From Streptomyces sp. MNU76 (GTDB taxonomy: Bacteria; Actinomycetota; Actinomycetes; Streptomycetales; Streptomycetaceae): 64,000 nucleotides of DNA. Both the position numbers and the translations under genes were made by a program. The notes beneath the pieces were generated by a model. It did no database searches. It had not been told where the DNA came from and worked only from the letters and a program-made list of their open reading frames with translations. Shown here in pieces: positions 62,864 through 64,000 of the stretch (the stretch's first letter is position 1; each line of letters starts with the position of its first letter). The stretch covers positions 186,001 to 250,000 of the forward strand of contig NZ_JAJKLK010000030.1 in NCBI RefSeq assembly GCF_020982545.1. Reading direction: 5' to 3'.

Positions 62864-63601
62864 GCGGTACACGTGGAGGTGGTTCACCTCGTAGGACATG
62901 GCTGAGGTGGACGGGTCCGGAGCTGGATGATGTCGGCCCGTGCACACTGACAGGTTGACGACGAGGTACGCGTACCAGTCATGGCCAACTCCGACACCAT
63001 CGGAGAAGGCCTGGCAGCCGTTGACCCACCAGTTGACGGACTCCGGACACAGTTCGACTCTCAGGTCGACCCACGCGCCCGGGCGGATCGCAGGGTCGGT
63101 GAAGTAGTGCCCGCTCCCGTTGACATGGTTCGACAGCTCCAGGACGTTCGGGTTGTTGGGGTGGTACTCGAACACGTCAACTTCGTTCCCGCCGTCCCGC
63201 CACGTCCAGATCGCGGGCCAGGCTCCGTGCTCGACGGGCAGCCGCACGCGGGTTTCAAGGATGTCGCCCGTACGGACCATGAAGTCCTCGTCGCTGCCCT
63301 CGGTCGTCAGCAGCCCGGTGCTCCAGGTGCCTTCCGGTCGGCGGGTGGCCCGGAATGCGCCGTGGCGGCTGTAGGAAGGGTCGGGTACGAGGTGGTCGAG
63401 TTTGTTGTCCCCGGGGTTGGTCGGGCCGCCGTCGGGGTACGCCCATGAACGGCCCGCGACCCACTGCTGCTCGGAAGCGAAGTCGGCGATGAACACCGGC
63501 GTTCCCAGGGGGCGCGGCAAGTACGCGGGGGGCGGCGCCTGCGTCTCGGGGGTGAGCATCTGGCCGATCCATCCAGGGAGCGTGAACCCTTGGCCCACCA
63601 T
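62858..63601 (-). CDS. GH16-family glycoside hydrolase
   Basis: 247 aa from ATG 63601 (GGAG five bases upstream). Beta-jelly-roll of the laminarinase/GH16 class: EFA-type start (FIADFASEQQWVAG), the catalytic block AWPAIWTWRDGGNEVDVFEYHPN with Glu-x-Asp-x-x-Glu, and closing VNWWVNGCQAF, WYAYLVVNLSV and NHLHVYRP. No signal peptide from this start. Probably hydrolyses a beta-1,3-glucan or similar; substrate unknown. From 63602 to 64000 no gene is seen. Confidence 0.82.
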   Translation of the reverse strand: MVGQGFTLPGWIGQMLTPETQAPPPAYLPRPLGTPVFIADFASEQQWVAGRSWAYPDGGPTNPGDNKLDHLVPDPSYSRHGAFRATRRPEGTWSTGLLTTEGSDEDFMVRTGDILETRVRLPVEHGAWPAIWTWRDGGNEVDVFEYHPNNPNVLELSNHVNGSGHYFTDPAIRPGAWVDLRVELCPESVNWWVNGCQAFSDGVGVGHDWYAYLVVNLSVCTGRHHPAPDPSTSAMSYEVNHLHVYRP

Positions 63602-63936
63602 GACGTCTCCATAAGGTGTTGGGCCCGGGAGGGCCGGGTGTGGCTGATGACGTCTTGTCTTCAGTGACTCGAACGAAGTGGGCTGCCCGGCCCTCCGGGG
63701 CGCCCTGGCTGGGCTCCTCCCAGGTCTCGCTCGACCCAAAGAAGGGGGAGTGGACCACTGTGCGACTGGTTGACACGGTAGAACGGGCCGTGAGGCGTCC
63801 AGAGGCGACGCGCCGGAGTTCTACAGGGGCGTAGATCCCGAGGGCTGAGGTTCCGGTAGGCCCGGTTCCTGGAGCGCCCTCCATGCGGACGACTGACGCC
63901 TTCATCCCCGAGCGCGTCAACAGCCCCCGCCTCCTT

Positions 63937-63950
63937 CTACAGTGCTGTAG
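63937..63950. promoter_or_regulatory. possible operator palindrome CTACAG-N2-CTGTAG
   Basis: CTACAGTGCTGTAG resembles operators of BlaI/CopY-type repressors (TACA-N-TGTA). It is followed by an AT-rich stretch (ATTATGATG), so a promoter reading right, out of the window, is possible. Confidence 0.3.
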
Positions 63951-64000
63951 ATTATGATGCTGGCCCGTGTCGGTCACGGCGCGGGCACCCTGACACACTT

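Overview
The window is high-GC actinobacterial DNA, almost certainly from a Streptomyces or close relative. The evidence is the strong GC bias at third codon positions, many GTG starts, and families typical of Streptomyces: DUF3040, HTH-TPR regulators, replication-relaxation proteins, an Rv0909-type antitoxin and Spo0M. No rRNA, tRNA or core housekeeping operon is seen. The many insertion sequences, gene fragments, two replication-relaxation genes and a lone Ku gene suggest an accessory region, such as a chromosome arm, a linear plasmid or an integrated element.

Layout. (1) 1-3.4 kb: an Mrr-like endonuclease gene split by a 1.68-kb DDE insertion sequence that carries a passenger gene, then an IS6-family element. 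(2) 3.4-22.8 kb: a stress and ion-homeostasis island. It holds SPFH/NfeD, a CPA1 K+/H+ antiporter, a NarL-type two-component system, DUF3040 and CBS proteins, two NhaA antiporters, a site-2 protease with CBS domains, a DksA-like zinc-finger protein, TerC, a membrane protein with a PI-PLC-like domain, a universal stress protein and a GH15 glucanase. (3) 22.8-33 kb: IS6, IS110 and IS630 elements around a BON protein, a PHP hydrolase, an array of short GGTGCGCA-type repeats and a replication-relaxation gene. (4) 33-39.4 kb: a zinc-ribbon protein, a truncated PIN-like gene, and a tight operon of a 49-aa peptide, a JmjC-type oxygenase, an aldo/keto reductase and an APH-like kinase, divergent from an HTH-TPR regulator; Ku follows. 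(5) 39.4-49.4 kb: plasmid-like genes of mostly unknown function, including a second replication-relaxation gene, degenerate P-loop proteins and two proteins with Asn/Gln/Gly motifs resembling bacterial amyloid-signalling motifs. (6) 49.4-55.3 kb: a truncated IS3-type element, a lipoprotein, a secreted HNH nuclease with a small partner gene, an inverted partial duplicate of that pair, a broken MFS gene and one isolated type I-E-like CRISPR repeat. (7) 55.3-64 kb: two CNNM/CorC-type transporters, an XRE-membrane protein operon behind a 17-bp palindrome, a second copy of the 1.67-kb insertion sequence in inverted orientation, Spo0M and a GH16 glucanase.

How it fits together. Region 2 reads as one envelope, pH and cation stress module, with several translationally coupled pairs (NhaA with the protease, NhaA with TerC). 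The strongest candidate for an undescribed system is the peptide/JmjC/AKR/kinase operon at 35.4-38.5 kb, which looks like a RiPP-type modification cassette. Several genes carry single-base frameshifts, some in homopolymers. Either the sequence has indel errors or several genes are recent pseudogenes; the IS630 frameshift at an A7 run is different and looks programmed.
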